In this document: one piece after another, positions 1 through 7,721 of the stretch | Layout: each line of letters opens with the position of its first letter | How positions within the stretch are numbered: position 1 is the first letter of the stretch | Source of the DNA: Rhodocyclaceae bacterium | GTDB taxonomy: Bacteria > Pseudomonadota > Gammaproteobacteria > Burkholderiales > Rhodocyclaceae | DNA length: 22,950 nt | Direction: 5' to 3' | NCBI GenBank assembly: GCA_013821865.1 | Contig: PNJM01000006.1 | Location: 1-22,950 of the forward strand | Program-made: the position numbers and the translations under genes | Notes under the pieces: model-generated | The model's database searches: none | Seen by the model: only the letters and a program-made list of their open reading frames with translations | Told to the model about the DNA's origin: nothing

Positions 1-2
1 TC

Positions 3-365
<363 letters not shown>

Positions 366-407
366 GCGCCAACCCGTGCCGGCGCTTCCCGCCACAACCT
401 GAAAATA

Positions 408-1304
408 ATGGCGATCACTACTGTTACCGAGAACAAATGCTTCGGCGGCATACAGGGGGTGTATAGCCACGCCTCGCCGGAAGCCGGATGCACCATGCGT
501 TTTGGCGTTTTCATGCCGCCGCAGGGGGAAAGCGGTTCCGCTCTCGTACCCGTACTCTACTGGCTTTCGGGGCTGACCTGCACCGAGGAGAACTTCATTG
601 TCAAGGCGGGCGCACAGCGCGTCGCCGCCGAGCTCGGCATCGCCATCGTGACTCCTGACACCAGTCCGCGCGGCCTTGACCTGCCGGGCGAAGCGGATAG
701 TTACGACTTCGGCAGCGGCGCCGGTTTCTATGTGGACGCGACCCGGGCGCCGTGGTCGCAGAACTACCGCATGTACTCCTACATCACGCAGGAATTACCC
801 TGGCTGATCGCCGCCAGCTTCCCTGTCGATCCGGCGCGGGTCGGTATCTTCGGTCATTCCATGGGCGGACACGGTGCGCTTGTTCTGGCTTTGCGGAATC
901 CCCAGCGCTACAAATCGGTGTCGGCCTTTGCCCCGATCTCTTCGCCGATGCGCTGTCCCTGGGGCGAGAAAGCGCTAACCGGATATCTGGGGCCGGAGCG
1001 CGGCGCCTGGCGCGAATACGACGCTGCCGCCCTGATCGAGGCGCGCGGCTGGAAGGGGCCGCCTCTTCTGGTCGACCAGGGCACGAAGGATCAGTTTCTC
1101 GAAACCCAGCTCAAGCCGGAGCTGTTGCGCGAGGCTTGTGAACGCGCGGGCGTGGCGCTCGATCTGCGCCTGCGAGAGGGCTACGATCACAGCTATTTCT
1201 TCATAGCCAGCTTCATCGAGGACCATCTCAGGTTTCATGCGCGGAACCTCTCCCGGAAAGATTCCCCTCCCGCGAGATACCAGGCAGCGATTCCGCAGGA
1301 CTAG
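408..1304 (+). CDS. fghA: S-formylglutathione hydrolase
   Basis: A serine esterase of the esterase D family that hydrolyses S-formylglutathione to formate and glutathione, the third step of the formaldehyde pathway. The 298-residue protein is slightly longer than the usual 275-285; the extra is a hydrophilic tail after about residue 275. The nucleophile is Ser151 in GHSMGG, the acid is probably Asp228 in GTKDQF and the base His261 in GYDHSYFF. The N-terminus (TENKCFGGIQGVYSHAS) and the WLSGLTCTEENF oxyanion-hole region are family hallmarks. The start is set by that N-terminal similarity; the Shine-Dalgarno before it is poor, consistent with reinitiation after the dehydrogenase. Its formate product is the substrate of the formate dehydrogenase encoded 1.6 kb downstream. 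Confidence 0.96.
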   Translation: MAITTVTENKCFGGIQGVYSHASPEAGCTMRFGVFMPPQGESGSALVPVLYWLSGLTCTEENFIVKAGAQRVAAELGIAIVTPDTSPRGLDLPGEADSYDFGSGAGFYVDATRAPWSQNYRMYSYITQELPWLIAASFPVDPARVGIFGHSMGGHGALVLALRNPQRYKSVSAFAPISSPMRCPWGEKALTGYLGPERGAWREYDAAALIEARGWKGPPLLVDQGTKDQFLETQLKPELLREACERAGVALDLRLREGYDHSYFFIASFIEDHLRFHARNLSRKDSPPARYQAAIPQD

Positions 1305-1342
1305 GGCCTGTTCGCAATTGTTTTGCCGGATGCGTTGTGGCC

Positions 1343-1379
1343 AAAAATAGCCTGCCGTGCGGAGGAGCACACGACAGGC
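1343..1379 (-). terminator. Rho-independent terminator of gfa
   Basis: Arms at 1350-1361 and 1368-1379 form a 12-bp stem with a six-base loop. Two positions that mismatch when read on the plus strand become G-U pairs in minus-strand RNA, so the signal works for the minus strand. On that strand the stem is followed by TATTTTT (1349-1343). It lies 28 bases past the gfa stop, between two convergent genes. Confidence 0.85.
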
Positions 1380-1406
1380 CCTGCAGACAGATGCTGCGGA
1401 TGTGTC

Positions 1407-1979
1407 TTATGCCCTGGCTTTGCTCTTGGCGACGTGCGTGGAAATGGCATCCATCAGGGCGGGCGACAGGCAGTCATACGGCTCCAGCCCCAGTTGTTTC
1501 AGGCGTGCTCGCACGGCAGGCATTTGAGCCGGGTCGGTACCCGTCTCGATGATGGATGAGACAAACGCCGCGAATTCGGGCGGCGACCAGCCGCCGGTGT
1601 CGGAGAGTTCGGTGTGGACGAAGTCGAGGCCGTAGAACGGATGGGCCTTGTTCTCGATGCGGCCAAACATATGAACACCGCAGCCGGTGCATGCATGGCG
1701 CTGAATGGTCGCGCTGCTGTCGACGACCTTCAGTTTCTCTTCATGGGCAGTTACCTTGAGCTTGTCGCGCGAAACGACGGCGACCTGCGAGAACAAGGCG
1801 CCCTTCGGCTTCCAGCACTTGCTGCAGCCGCAGGCGTGGTTGTGTGCCGTCTGCGAACTGATCGTCACTTCGACCTTGTCGGAGGCGCACTTGCAGCGGA
1901 GCTTGCCGCCGGCAAAACCTGGCGCAGCTGGTTTTATCCCGGCGTCAATCGACGGGTGAATCATTACGGCATCGCTCAT
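1407..1979 (-). CDS. gfa: S-(hydroxymethyl)glutathione synthase (glutathione-dependent formaldehyde-activating enzyme)
   Basis: Gfa is credited with speeding or organising the condensation of formaldehyde with glutathione, the entry step for the dehydrogenase and hydrolase encoded beside it. The 190-residue length is normal for the family. The zinc ligands of the CENP-V/GFA fold are all present: Cys29 and Cys31 (KLRCKC), Cys50, Cys52 and Cys55 (ACGCSKC), and Cys97 and Cys100 ([10 protein letters not shown]). The C-terminal half ([11 protein letters not shown], then [16 protein letters not shown]) also fits. The start is supported by a very strong GGAGGAGG ribosome-binding site (1985-1994). 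It is transcribed toward fghA, so the pathway is split into two convergent units. The function of the family in vivo has been debated; the family assignment itself is secure. Confidence 0.95.
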   Translation of the reverse strand: MSDAVMIHPSIDAGIKPAAPGFAGGKLRCKCASDKVEVTISSQTAHNHACGCSKCWKPKGALFSQVAVVSRDKLKVTAHEEKLKVVDSSATIQRHACTGCGVHMFGRIENKAHPFYGLDFVHTELSDTGGWSPPEFAAFVSSIIETGTDPAQMPAVRARLKQLGLEPYDCLSPALMDAISTHVAKSKARA

Positions 1980-2487
1980 GAATTGTTTCCTCCTCCCCTG
2001 TGGGGATGCATTGGCCAGGTGACAGTTCGCTTCGGAACGCTATTCGTGTTCCATTAATCGGGAACAAAATGCGGTGTTCCCTCTTTACCCTGAAGCGCCG
2101 AATGAGGTGCTTTTCCGTCAAGACAAGTGCAATTGGCGCCTCCACTTGCTTAAGGGAAAATAAACCGGGTGATCCGGTTGGACAATCGGGATGATTACCT
2201 AGAGACATGAAGGTTGTCCCTGACTGATTCAGGGACAAGTTCCGATATGGTGCCAGCACGGCAGGGCAAGACAGTACCCGGCACGTCGGCACGCCGAACG
2301 GAACGTTCGACGCGCGCCGCGCGTCTACGAAATCGTAGGCCGGCAAACAAGGGTCTCCGGCGTGCCTCCATTGGCTTGATTAAATCGGGGGTCGTTTGTC
2401 AGATTCCGTTCGTATTTCCGGTCTACTCGGTCAGATGGACGGAAATGTCTGTCTGAACACGTTAACCTCAACGAAAGAGAGATGATC
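1980..2487. other. Structured gap without a supported protein gene
   Basis: About 500 bases upstream of gfa. No frame here has a good start, ribosome-binding site or recognisable protein. It holds several inverted repeats: the GGAAC half-site group listed separately; a 10-bp stem TTGTCCCTGA (2214-2223) with TCAGGGACAA (2229-2238) and a five-base loop; an 8-bp near-palindrome GACGCGCG-C-CGCGCGTC (2309-2325); and, directly adjoining, CTACGA-AA-TCGTAG (2325-2338). None is followed by a T run, so they are not ordinary terminators. Confidence 0.6.
2034..2081 (-). promoter_or_regulatory. Candidate operator region of gfa: four alternating GGAAC/GTTCC half-sites
   Basis: GGAAC at 2034-2038, GTTCC at 2048-2052, GGGAACA at 2060-2066 and TGTTCCC at 2075-2081 alternate in orientation with centres 13-15 bases apart. 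The last pair is a perfect 7-bp inverted repeat with an 8-base spacer. The group lies 55-100 bases upstream of the gfa start codon, where a promoter would be. No regulator is encoded nearby, and no known operator of formaldehyde regulators is recognised. Confidence 0.35.
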
Positions 2488-2646
2488 ATGAGAAAGCTGG
2501 CTATTGTTCTCGCGGTTCTATCCGCAGTGGTTGCCGGATGTGCCACGCAAGCAGGCGGCGGAATGGGAGTGTCCGGAAGCACGAAGGCGACCCACCCCAT
2601 GTCCGACAGCGAACATAGAATTCACCTTTATAGTGGCGGCCCCTAG
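2488..2646 (+). CDS. Small predicted lipoprotein of unknown function
   Basis: A 52-codon gene with a type II signal peptide: MRKLAIVLAVLSAVVAGC ends in the lipobox VAGC, with the lipidated cysteine at residue 18. The mature part (ATQAGGGMGVSGSTKATHPM and a short polar tail) is low in complexity and only about 34 residues, so it would be a tiny envelope-anchored peptide. The start at 2488 is chosen because AGAGAG lies about six bases upstream; an in-frame ATG at 2482 is the alternative. It could be an entericidin-like peptide or the truncated front of a longer lipoprotein; nothing in the sequence decides. I do not recognise a family. Confidence 0.6.
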   Translation: MRKLAIVLAVLSAVVAGCATQAGGGMGVSGSTKATHPMSDSEHRIHLYSGGP

Positions 2647-2887
2647 TGATGGCAGGGGGCGCGGATGCAGCGCGAATAACCCCTGCCGCCTTAACGCATC
2701 AGCCTGCCCGCAGCCCGCGGCGGGCTTGTGCTGCACGCGCGAGGCTCCGGCGAACCGCGTGGCGCGGCTCGCCGGCGGTCTGCGCGAAGGCTTGCGTTGC
2801 GTCCGCGGCAGCGCGTGGCGCTGGTCATGAAAAGCTGTCATTCATTTCCGGGTTGTTGAAGCCAGAACAATCCTGCAAAATCACCTC
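2647..2887 (+). other. Leader of the formate dehydrogenase operon, with strong hairpins
   Basis: No protein gene is supported. A near-perfect 13-bp stem with a three-base loop lies at 2747-2759/2763-2775 (one mismatch on plus, a G-U pair on minus), and a perfect AGCCCGC-G-GCGGGCT palindrome at 2713-2727. Neither is followed by a T run. No clear sigma-70 promoter is visible for the operon. Confidence 0.45.
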
Positions 2888-4534
2888 ATGTCCCGTCGCC
2901 ATCTCAATCCCGTTCCGTCCGTGGCCATCGAGGAAGTACGCGCCCTGGTCGGCGCCGGGACGCTGCGGCGCGACCTGCTGATCGAGTACCTGCACCGCCT
3001 CCAGGACAGCTACGGCTTCCTCTCGGCCGACCATCTCGCCGCGCTGGCCGAGGCCATGAAGCTCTCGCGCGCCGAGGTGTACGAGGTCGCCACTTTCTAC
3101 CATCACTTCGACGTCGTGCGCGAGGGCGAGGCGACCCCGCCGCCGCTGACGGTGCGGGTGTGCAATTCCGTCGCCTGCGAGATGGCCGGGGCCAACGAAT
3201 TGCTCGACGGGCTGCGCGCGGCGCTGGGCGATCGGGTGCGCGTGCGGGCGGTGCCCTGCGTCGGCCGCTGCGAATGCGCGCCGGTGGCGGTGGTGGGGCG
3301 CAATCCCGTCGGGGAAGCCGACGTGCGCGCCGTGCAATGGGCCATCGATGCGGGGGCGGTGGATGCGCCCCTGCCGGAGGCGCGCGGCCTGGCGGATTAC
3401 CGCGCCGCGGGCGGCTACCGGCTTTATGCGGATTGCGTCGCCGGCCGGCGCGGCGCCGAGGATGTCATTGCCGCGCTGGAGTCGGCGAATCTGCGCGGCC
3501 TGGGCGGGGCGGGCTTCCCGGCCGGGCGCAAGTGGCGCGTGGTGTGCGGCATGCCGGCGCCGAGATTGATGGCGGTTAACATCGACGAGGGCGAGCCGGG
3601 CACCTTCAAGGACCGTTACTACCTCGAACGCGACCCGCACCGCTTTCTCGAAGGTATGCTGATCGCTGCCTGGGCGGTGGGCATCGCGAAGATCTACATC
3701 TATCTGCGCGACGAATACGCCGGCCTGCGCACGATGCTCGGTGAGGAGCTGGATGCACTGCGCGCGGCCTTCCCCAATGCGCCGGAGACAGAGCTGCGGC
3801 GCGGCGCGGGGGCCTACGTCTGCGGCGAGGAATCGGCCATGATCGAATCCATCGAGGGCAGGCGCGGCCAGCCGCGCCTGCGTCCGCCCTACGTGGCGGA
3901 GACGGGCCTGTTCGGCCGGCCGACGCTCGAGCACAACATGGAGACGCTGTACTGGGTGCGCGAGATCGTCGAGCGCGGCGCGGCGTGGTTCGCATCGCAG
4001 GGGCGGCGCGGGCGCAAGGGCCTGCGCTCGTTCTCGGTGAGCGGGCGGGTGGTGAAGCCGGGCGTGCATCTGGCGCCGGCGGGCATCACGTTGCGCGAAC
4101 TGGTCGACGAATTCTGCGAAGGCATGCTGCCGGGGCACGAGTTGTATGCCTACCTGCCGGGCGGTGCTTCGGGCGGCATCCTGCCGGCTTCATTGGCCGG
4201 CCTGCCGCTGGACTTCGATACCCTGAATGAACACGGCTGCTTCATCGGCTCGGCGGCGATCACCGTGCTGTCGCAGCAAGATTCCGCAAGGGCCGTGGCG
4301 CTCAACGCCATGCGCTTCTTCGCCCACGAATCCTGCGGCAAGTGCACGCCCTGCCGCGTCGGCACGGCCAAAGCGGCGATCTTGATGGAGCGCGAGGCGT
4401 GGGACGTGCCGCTCCTCAAGGAACTGGCGCAGACCATGCAGGACGCCTCGATCTGCGGCCTCGGCCAGGCGGCGCCGAATCCGCTGCTGTCGGTGATGCG
4501 CTTCTTCCCGCATGAACTGGAGGGTGGCAAGTGA
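2888..4534 (+). CDS. NAD-dependent formate dehydrogenase, beta subunit (NuoE-NuoF fusion, diaphorase)
   Basis: This subunit takes electrons from the alpha subunit and reduces NAD+. Residues 1-150 are a NuoE/gamma-like thioredoxin-fold domain with all four [2Fe-2S] ligands: Cys92 and Cys97 (CNSVAC), Cys124 and Cys128 (CVGRC). Residues 165-548 are NuoF-like: the NADH/FMN site GLGGAGFPAGRKW (204-216) and NIDEGEPGTFKDR, the flavin-side YVCGEESAMIESIEG, and the [4Fe-4S] ligands Cys483, Cys486 and Cys489 (CGKCTPC) with Cys523 (SICGLG). Many bacteria encode gamma and beta separately (FdsG and FdsB); here they are one 548-residue chain, as in the two-subunit FDH1 of Methylobacterium extorquens. The Shine-Dalgarno before this ATG is weak. 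The stop overlaps the alpha subunit start in GTGA. A NuoEF-type hydrogenase diaphorase is excluded by the partner gene. Confidence 0.92.
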   Translation: MSRRHLNPVPSVAIEEVRALVGAGTLRRDLLIEYLHRLQDSYGFLSADHLAALAEAMKLSRAEVYEVATFYHHFDVVREGEATPPPLTVRVCNSVACEMAGANELLDGLRAALGDRVRVRAVPCVGRCECAPVAVVGRNPVGEADVRAVQWAIDAGAVDAPLPEARGLADYRAAGGYRLYADCVAGRRGAEDVIAALESANLRGLGGAGFPAGRKWRVVCGMPAPRLMAVNIDEGEPGTFKDRYYLERDPHRFLEGMLIAAWAVGIAKIYIYLRDEYAGLRTMLGEELDALRAAFPNAPETELRRGAGAYVCGEESAMIESIEGRRGQPRLRPPYVAETGLFGRPTLEHNMETLYWVREIVERGAAWFASQGRRGRKGLRSFSVSGRVVKPGVHLAPAGITLRELVDEFCEGMLPGHELYAYLPGGASGGILPASLAGLPLDFDTLNEHGCFIGSAAITVLSQQDSARAVALNAMRFFAHESCGKCTPCRVGTAKAAILMEREAWDVPLLKELAQTMQDASICGLGQAAPNPLLSVMRFFPHELEGGK

Positions 4535-7245
4535 GCGGCGTGCGCTTCACGCTCGACGGCCGCGCGGTCGAGGCGCGCGAGGGCGAGAGCATTCTGCAGG
4601 CGGCGCAGCGCCACGGCATCGACATCCCGCATCTTTGCTACAAGGACGGCCTGCGCGCCGACGGCAACTGCCGTGCCTGCGTAGTGGAGATCGGCGGCGA
4701 TCGCGCCCTGGCACCGTCCTGCTGCCGCGCGCCCGCGGCGGGCATGCAGGTGCAGGCGCGGAGCGCGCGCGCCGTGGCGGCGCAGAAGATGGTGCTGGAG
4801 CTTCTGAAGTCCGACATGCCGGACGAGGCGGTGCGCGCCGATTCGGAACTGGATGACTGGGCGCAGCGCATGGGCGTGGGGGTGCCGCGCTTCCCGCGCC
4901 GTGCGCAGCCGGCGGCGGATGCATCGCATCCCGCCATCGCGGTGCGGCTCGATGCCTGCATCCAGTGCACGCGCTGCCTGCGCGCCTGCCGCGAGCTACA
5001 GGTGAACGACGTGATCGGCTACGCGCATCGCGGCGAGATCGTCTTCGATTTCGGCGATCCGCTGGGGGCAAGTTCCTGCGTCGGTTGCGGCGAGTGCGTG
5101 GCGGCATGCCCGACGGGAGCGCTGCTGCCGGCCACCGGTTCCCTCCCCCTCGGGGGAGGGAAGACAGTCGACTCGCTCTGCCCCTACTGCGGCGTCGGCT
5201 GCCAGGTGACCTACCGCGTGCGCGACAATCGCATCGTCGCGGCGGAAGGCCGCGACGGGCCGGCCAACCACGGCCGGCTGTGCGTCAAGGGCCGCTTCGG
5301 CTACGACTATGTGCGCCATCCGCAGCGGCTGCTGAAGCCGCTCATCCGCAAGCCGGGCGCGGTCAAATCCGTCGACAATACCTTGGCGGATTTCCGCGAG
5401 GCGAGCTGGGAGGAGGCACTGGACTTCGCCGCGGACGGACTCAAGCGCATTCGGCAGCGGCATGGCAAGTACGCGCTGGCCGGCTTCGGCTCGGCCAAGG
5501 GCTCGAATGAGGAAGCCTATCTCTTCCAGAAGCTGGTGCGCACGGGCTTCGGCACCAACAACGTCGACCACTGCACGCGCCTTTGTCACGCCTCGTCGGT
5601 GGCGGCGCTGCTCGAGGGCATCGGCTCGGGCGCGGTGTCGAATCCCGTGGCGGACGTGCAGCACGCCGACGTGATCATCGTCATCGGCGCCAACCCGACG
5701 GTAAACCACCCGGTGGCGGCGACGTGGATGAAGAACGCGGCAGAACGCGGCGTCAAGCTGATCGTGATGGATCCGCGCGAGACCGAGCTGGCGCGCCATG
5801 CCGCCTACTCCCTGCAGTTCAAGCCCGACAGCGACGTGGCGCTGCTCAACGCCATCGCGCATGTCATCGTCACGGAAGGCTTGGTCAACGAGCGCTTCAT
5901 CGCCGGGCGCACCGAGGGCTACGAGGCCTTCCGCGAGAACGTCCTGCGCACGCCGCCCGAGGCGGTGGAGAAACTCTGCGGCGTCGACGCGGCGGCCATC
6001 CGCAGCGTGGCGCGCACCTACGCCAGGGCGAGGGCGGCGATGATCTTCTGGGGCATGGGCGTCTCGCAGCACACGCACGGCACGGACAACGTGCGCTGCC
6101 TCATCGCCCTGGCGCTGATGACCGGACAGATCGGCCGGCCCGGCACGGGCCTGCACCCGCTGCGCGGCCAGAACAACGTGCAGGGCGCGTCGGACGCGGG
6201 GCTGATCCCGATGATGCTGCCCGACTACGGCCGCGTGGCGGACGACGCGGTACGCGTCCGCTTCGAGAAGCTGTGGGGCGCGGCGCTCGACCCGAAGCCC
6301 GGCCTCACCGTGGTGGAAATCCTCGACGCGGCCCGCCGCGGCGAGATCAGGGGCATGTACATCATGGGCGAGAACCCGGCCATGTCGGACCCGGACCTCG
6401 CCCACGCGCGGGCCGGGCTGGCAAAGCTGGAGCATCTCGTGGTGCAGGATCTTTTCCTCACCGAGACGGCGGCGCTGGCCGACGTGGTGCTGCCGGCCTC
6501 GGCCTTCGCCGAGAAGACCGGCAGCTTCACCAACACCGACCGCACGGTGCAGCTCGGACGCGCTGCCATCGACCCGCCGGGCGAGGTGCGGCAGGACCTG
6601 TGGATCGTGCAGGAACTGGCGCGCCGGCTGGGGCTGGGCTGGAACTACGCCGGCCCGCGCGAGGTGTTCGAGGAAATGCGCGGCGCCATGCCGTCGATCG
6701 CCGGCGTTGCGTGGGAGCGGCTGGCGCGCGAGGGCGCCGTGACCTATCCGTGCCTGGAAGAGGACGCGCCGGGAGAGCCGGTGATCTTCACGGATCGATT
6801 CCCGACCGCGAACGGGCGCGGCAAATTCGTGCCGGCGGAATTCAGGCCGGCGGCCGAACTGCCCGATGCGGACTATCCGCTGGTGCTCATCACCGGCCGC
6901 GTGCTGGAGCACTGGCACACCGGCGCCATGACGCGCCGCTCTGAGGCGCTGGACGCGCTGGAGCCCGCGGCGCACATCGACGTGAACCCGGACGACCTTT
7001 GCGCGCTGGGCTGCAAGGCAGGGGAGTTCGTCACGCTGGAGACGCGGCGCGGGAAAGTGTCGGCGCGGGCGCGCGCCGATGCGGGGCTGGCGCGCGGCAC
7101 GGTGTTCATGCCCTTCTGCTACGCCGAGGCGGCGGCCAACCTGCTCACCAACCCGGTGCTCGATCCGTTCGGCAAGATACCGGAGTTCAAGTACTGCGCG
7201 GTGAAGCTCACTCCTGTCCCGGGTTGCCCGCTACCTGTGGTATGA
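4531..7245 (+). CDS. fdhA: NAD-dependent formate dehydrogenase, alpha (catalytic) subunit, Mo/W-bis-MGD
   Basis: Catalyses formate to CO2, passing electrons through its clusters to the beta subunit. The 904-residue chain starts with GTG overlapping the beta stop. N-terminus: a [2Fe-2S] ferredoxin domain (Cys36, Cys47, Cys50, Cys64/65); then two [4Fe-4S] motifs CIQCTRCLRAC (Cys143-153) and CVGCGECVAAC (Cys183-193); then the molybdopterin domain with its own cluster (CPYCGVGC, Cys217-224, plus Cys251). The metal ligand is Cys352 in CTRLCHASS, encoded TGT, so this is the cysteine and not the selenocysteine type. The C-terminal guanylate-binding domain begins near YPLVLITGRVLEHWHTG. Formate dehydrogenase rather than nitrate reductase is indicated by Cys-His at the active site and the NuoEF-like partner. 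A palindrome is embedded in the linker at 5139-5162. No fdsC/fdsD chaperone genes follow, so maturation factors must be elsewhere. Confidence 0.94.
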   Translation: MSGVRFTLDGRAVEAREGESILQAAQRHGIDIPHLCYKDGLRADGNCRACVVEIGGDRALAPSCCRAPAAGMQVQARSARAVAAQKMVLELLKSDMPDEAVRADSELDDWAQRMGVGVPRFPRRAQPAADASHPAIAVRLDACIQCTRCLRACRELQVNDVIGYAHRGEIVFDFGDPLGASSCVGCGECVAACPTGALLPATGSLPLGGGKTVDSLCPYCGVGCQVTYRVRDNRIVAAEGRDGPANHGRLCVKGRFGYDYVRHPQRLLKPLIRKPGAVKSVDNTLADFREASWEEALDFAADGLKRIRQRHGKYALAGFGSAKGSNEEAYLFQKLVRTGFGTNNVDHCTRLCHASSVAALLEGIGSGAVSNPVADVQHADVIIVIGANPTVNHPVAATWMKNAAERGVKLIVMDPRETELARHAAYSLQFKPDSDVALLNAIAHVIVTEGLVNERFIAGRTEGYEAFRENVLRTPPEAVEKLCGVDAAAIRSVARTYARARAAMIFWGMGVSQHTHGTDNVRCLIALALMTGQIGRPGTGLHPLRGQNNVQGASDAGLIPMMLPDYGRVADDAVRVRFEKLWGAALDPKPGLTVVEILDAARRGEIRGMYIMGENPAMSDPDLAHARAGLAKLEHLVVQDLFLTETAALADVVLPASAFAEKTGSFTNTDRTVQLGRAAIDPPGEVRQDLWIVQELARRLGLGWNYAGPREVFEEMRGAMPSIAGVAWERLAREGAVTYPCLEEDAPGEPVIFTDRFPTANGRGKFVPAEFRPAAELPDADYPLVLITGRVLEHWHTGAMTRRSEALDALEPAAHIDVNPDDLCALGCKAGEFVTLETRRGKVSARARADAGLARGTVFMPFCYAEAAANLLTNPVLDPFGKIPEFKYCAVKLTPVPGCPLPVV
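5139..5162. repeat. Perfect 24-bp palindromic element inside fdhA
   Basis: TTCCCTCCCCC (5139-5149), two central bases, and GGGGGAGGGAA (5152-5162) form a perfect 11-bp inverted repeat. It is read in frame as roughly GSLPLGGGK, in the linker between the ferredoxin-like clusters and the molybdopterin domain. It looks like the C-rich/G-rich dispersed palindromes common in proteobacterial genomes, which are occasionally tolerated in coding linkers. Confidence 0.7.
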
Positions 7246-7410
7246 CATCAGGTCGTTCTTGCTTCGCCCCCAGAGATCCATAGGATTGCCGACCGAGCGT
7301 TTGAGAGCCGCCCTTGCCATCGAGGCGGTGACGGGTTGTTTGAACGAGATGAGTTGTGCGAACGTCTGGCCTGCCAGCCGGTACAGCCAGGTGCGGCGTC
7401 GTATGATCAT
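7231..7410 (-). CDS. Small basic protein of unknown function
   Basis: A 59-codon gene, product MIIRRRTWLYRLAGQTFAQL followed by a basic region ending in GRSKNDLMSYHR. An excellent AAGGAGG ribosome-binding site sits about six bases upstream of this ATG, better than nearly any other start in the window, and is the main reason to call it. The reading frame is open to an upstream ATG at 7521, but that has no ribosome-binding site. It overlaps the last 15 bases of fdhA on the opposite strand. There is no signal peptide or metal motif; positive charges are spread along the chain. It is not the FdsD subunit. I do not recognise a family. Confidence 0.5.
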   Translation of the reverse strand: MIIRRRTWLYRLAGQTFAQLISFKQPVTASMARAALKRSVGNPMDLWGRSKNDLMSYHR

Positions 7411-7672
7411 GCGGCCCTCCTTCCTAACCGGATATGGAAACTGTCGTTCGCCTTCTTGACGGGCGAGTAATTCGACTTTACTCCAATTCGAATCGGGCAA
7501 TCGCTTTAATTCCATTTCCAAATCAAACCGACTTTGTTGGCTTCGCCTCGCCGCAGCCAGCTGCCCGATCCGTTAAAAGACCCGTCATGCCAAGGACGGT
7601 TCGCAGCGTTTTTCTTTCCATAGGCGATAAGTTTTTTCTTTGACTTGAAAAAAACAAAAACCAGAACTGCAC
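7411..7672. other. AT-richer gap without a supported gene
   Basis: Upstream of the minus-strand small gene and of the candidate small RNA. The base composition falls well below that of the flanking genes, with A and T runs at 7631-7638 and 7648-7660. Short open frames exist on both strands, but none has a convincing ribosome-binding site or protein character. The A-rich stretch just before 7673 could act as an UP element. Confidence 0.5.
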
Positions 7673-7717
7673 TTGACATGCGTCAAGAATTTGAATAGTT
7701 TGTCTCGGCGGGATAAT
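7672..7717 (+). promoter_or_regulatory. Candidate Fnr/Dnr-controlled promoter of the small RNA
   Basis: CTTGACATGCGTCAAG at 7672-7687 has 6-bp inverted arms around four bases, matching the TTGAC-N4-GTCAA form of Crp/Fnr-family (Fnr, Dnr/NnrR) sites. GATAAT at 7712-7717 is a good -10, giving a start near 7723 and placing the box centre near -44, about three bases further out than the usual -41.5. An alternative is a plain sigma-70 promoter with TTGACA (7673-7678) as -35 and the weak TAGTTT (7696-7701) as -10, spacer 17. Confidence 0.45.
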
Positions 7718-7721
7718 TTCA

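Noticed and set aside
2825..4138. A 437-codon minus-strand open frame opposite the beta subunit
   Set aside because: It is a compositional shadow with no domain. The plus-strand frame carries complete iron-sulfur, FMN and NADH motifs.
5581..5589. A possible selenocysteine at the formate dehydrogenase active site
   Set aside because: The codon is TGT (Cys352), not TGA, and no hairpin typical of selenocysteine insertion was noted just downstream.
4996..6975. A 659-codon minus-strand open frame inside fdhA
   Set aside because: It is an Arg/His-rich shadow of a high-GC gene; the plus-strand frame has every catalytic and cluster motif.
7673..7686. The TTGACATGCGTCAA palindrome as only a sigma-70 -35 element
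   Set aside because: Not fully excluded. The matching -10 (TAGTTT) is poor while GATAAT lies at a spacing fitting an activator site, so the Fnr-type reading is preferred and the alternative is stated in the feature.
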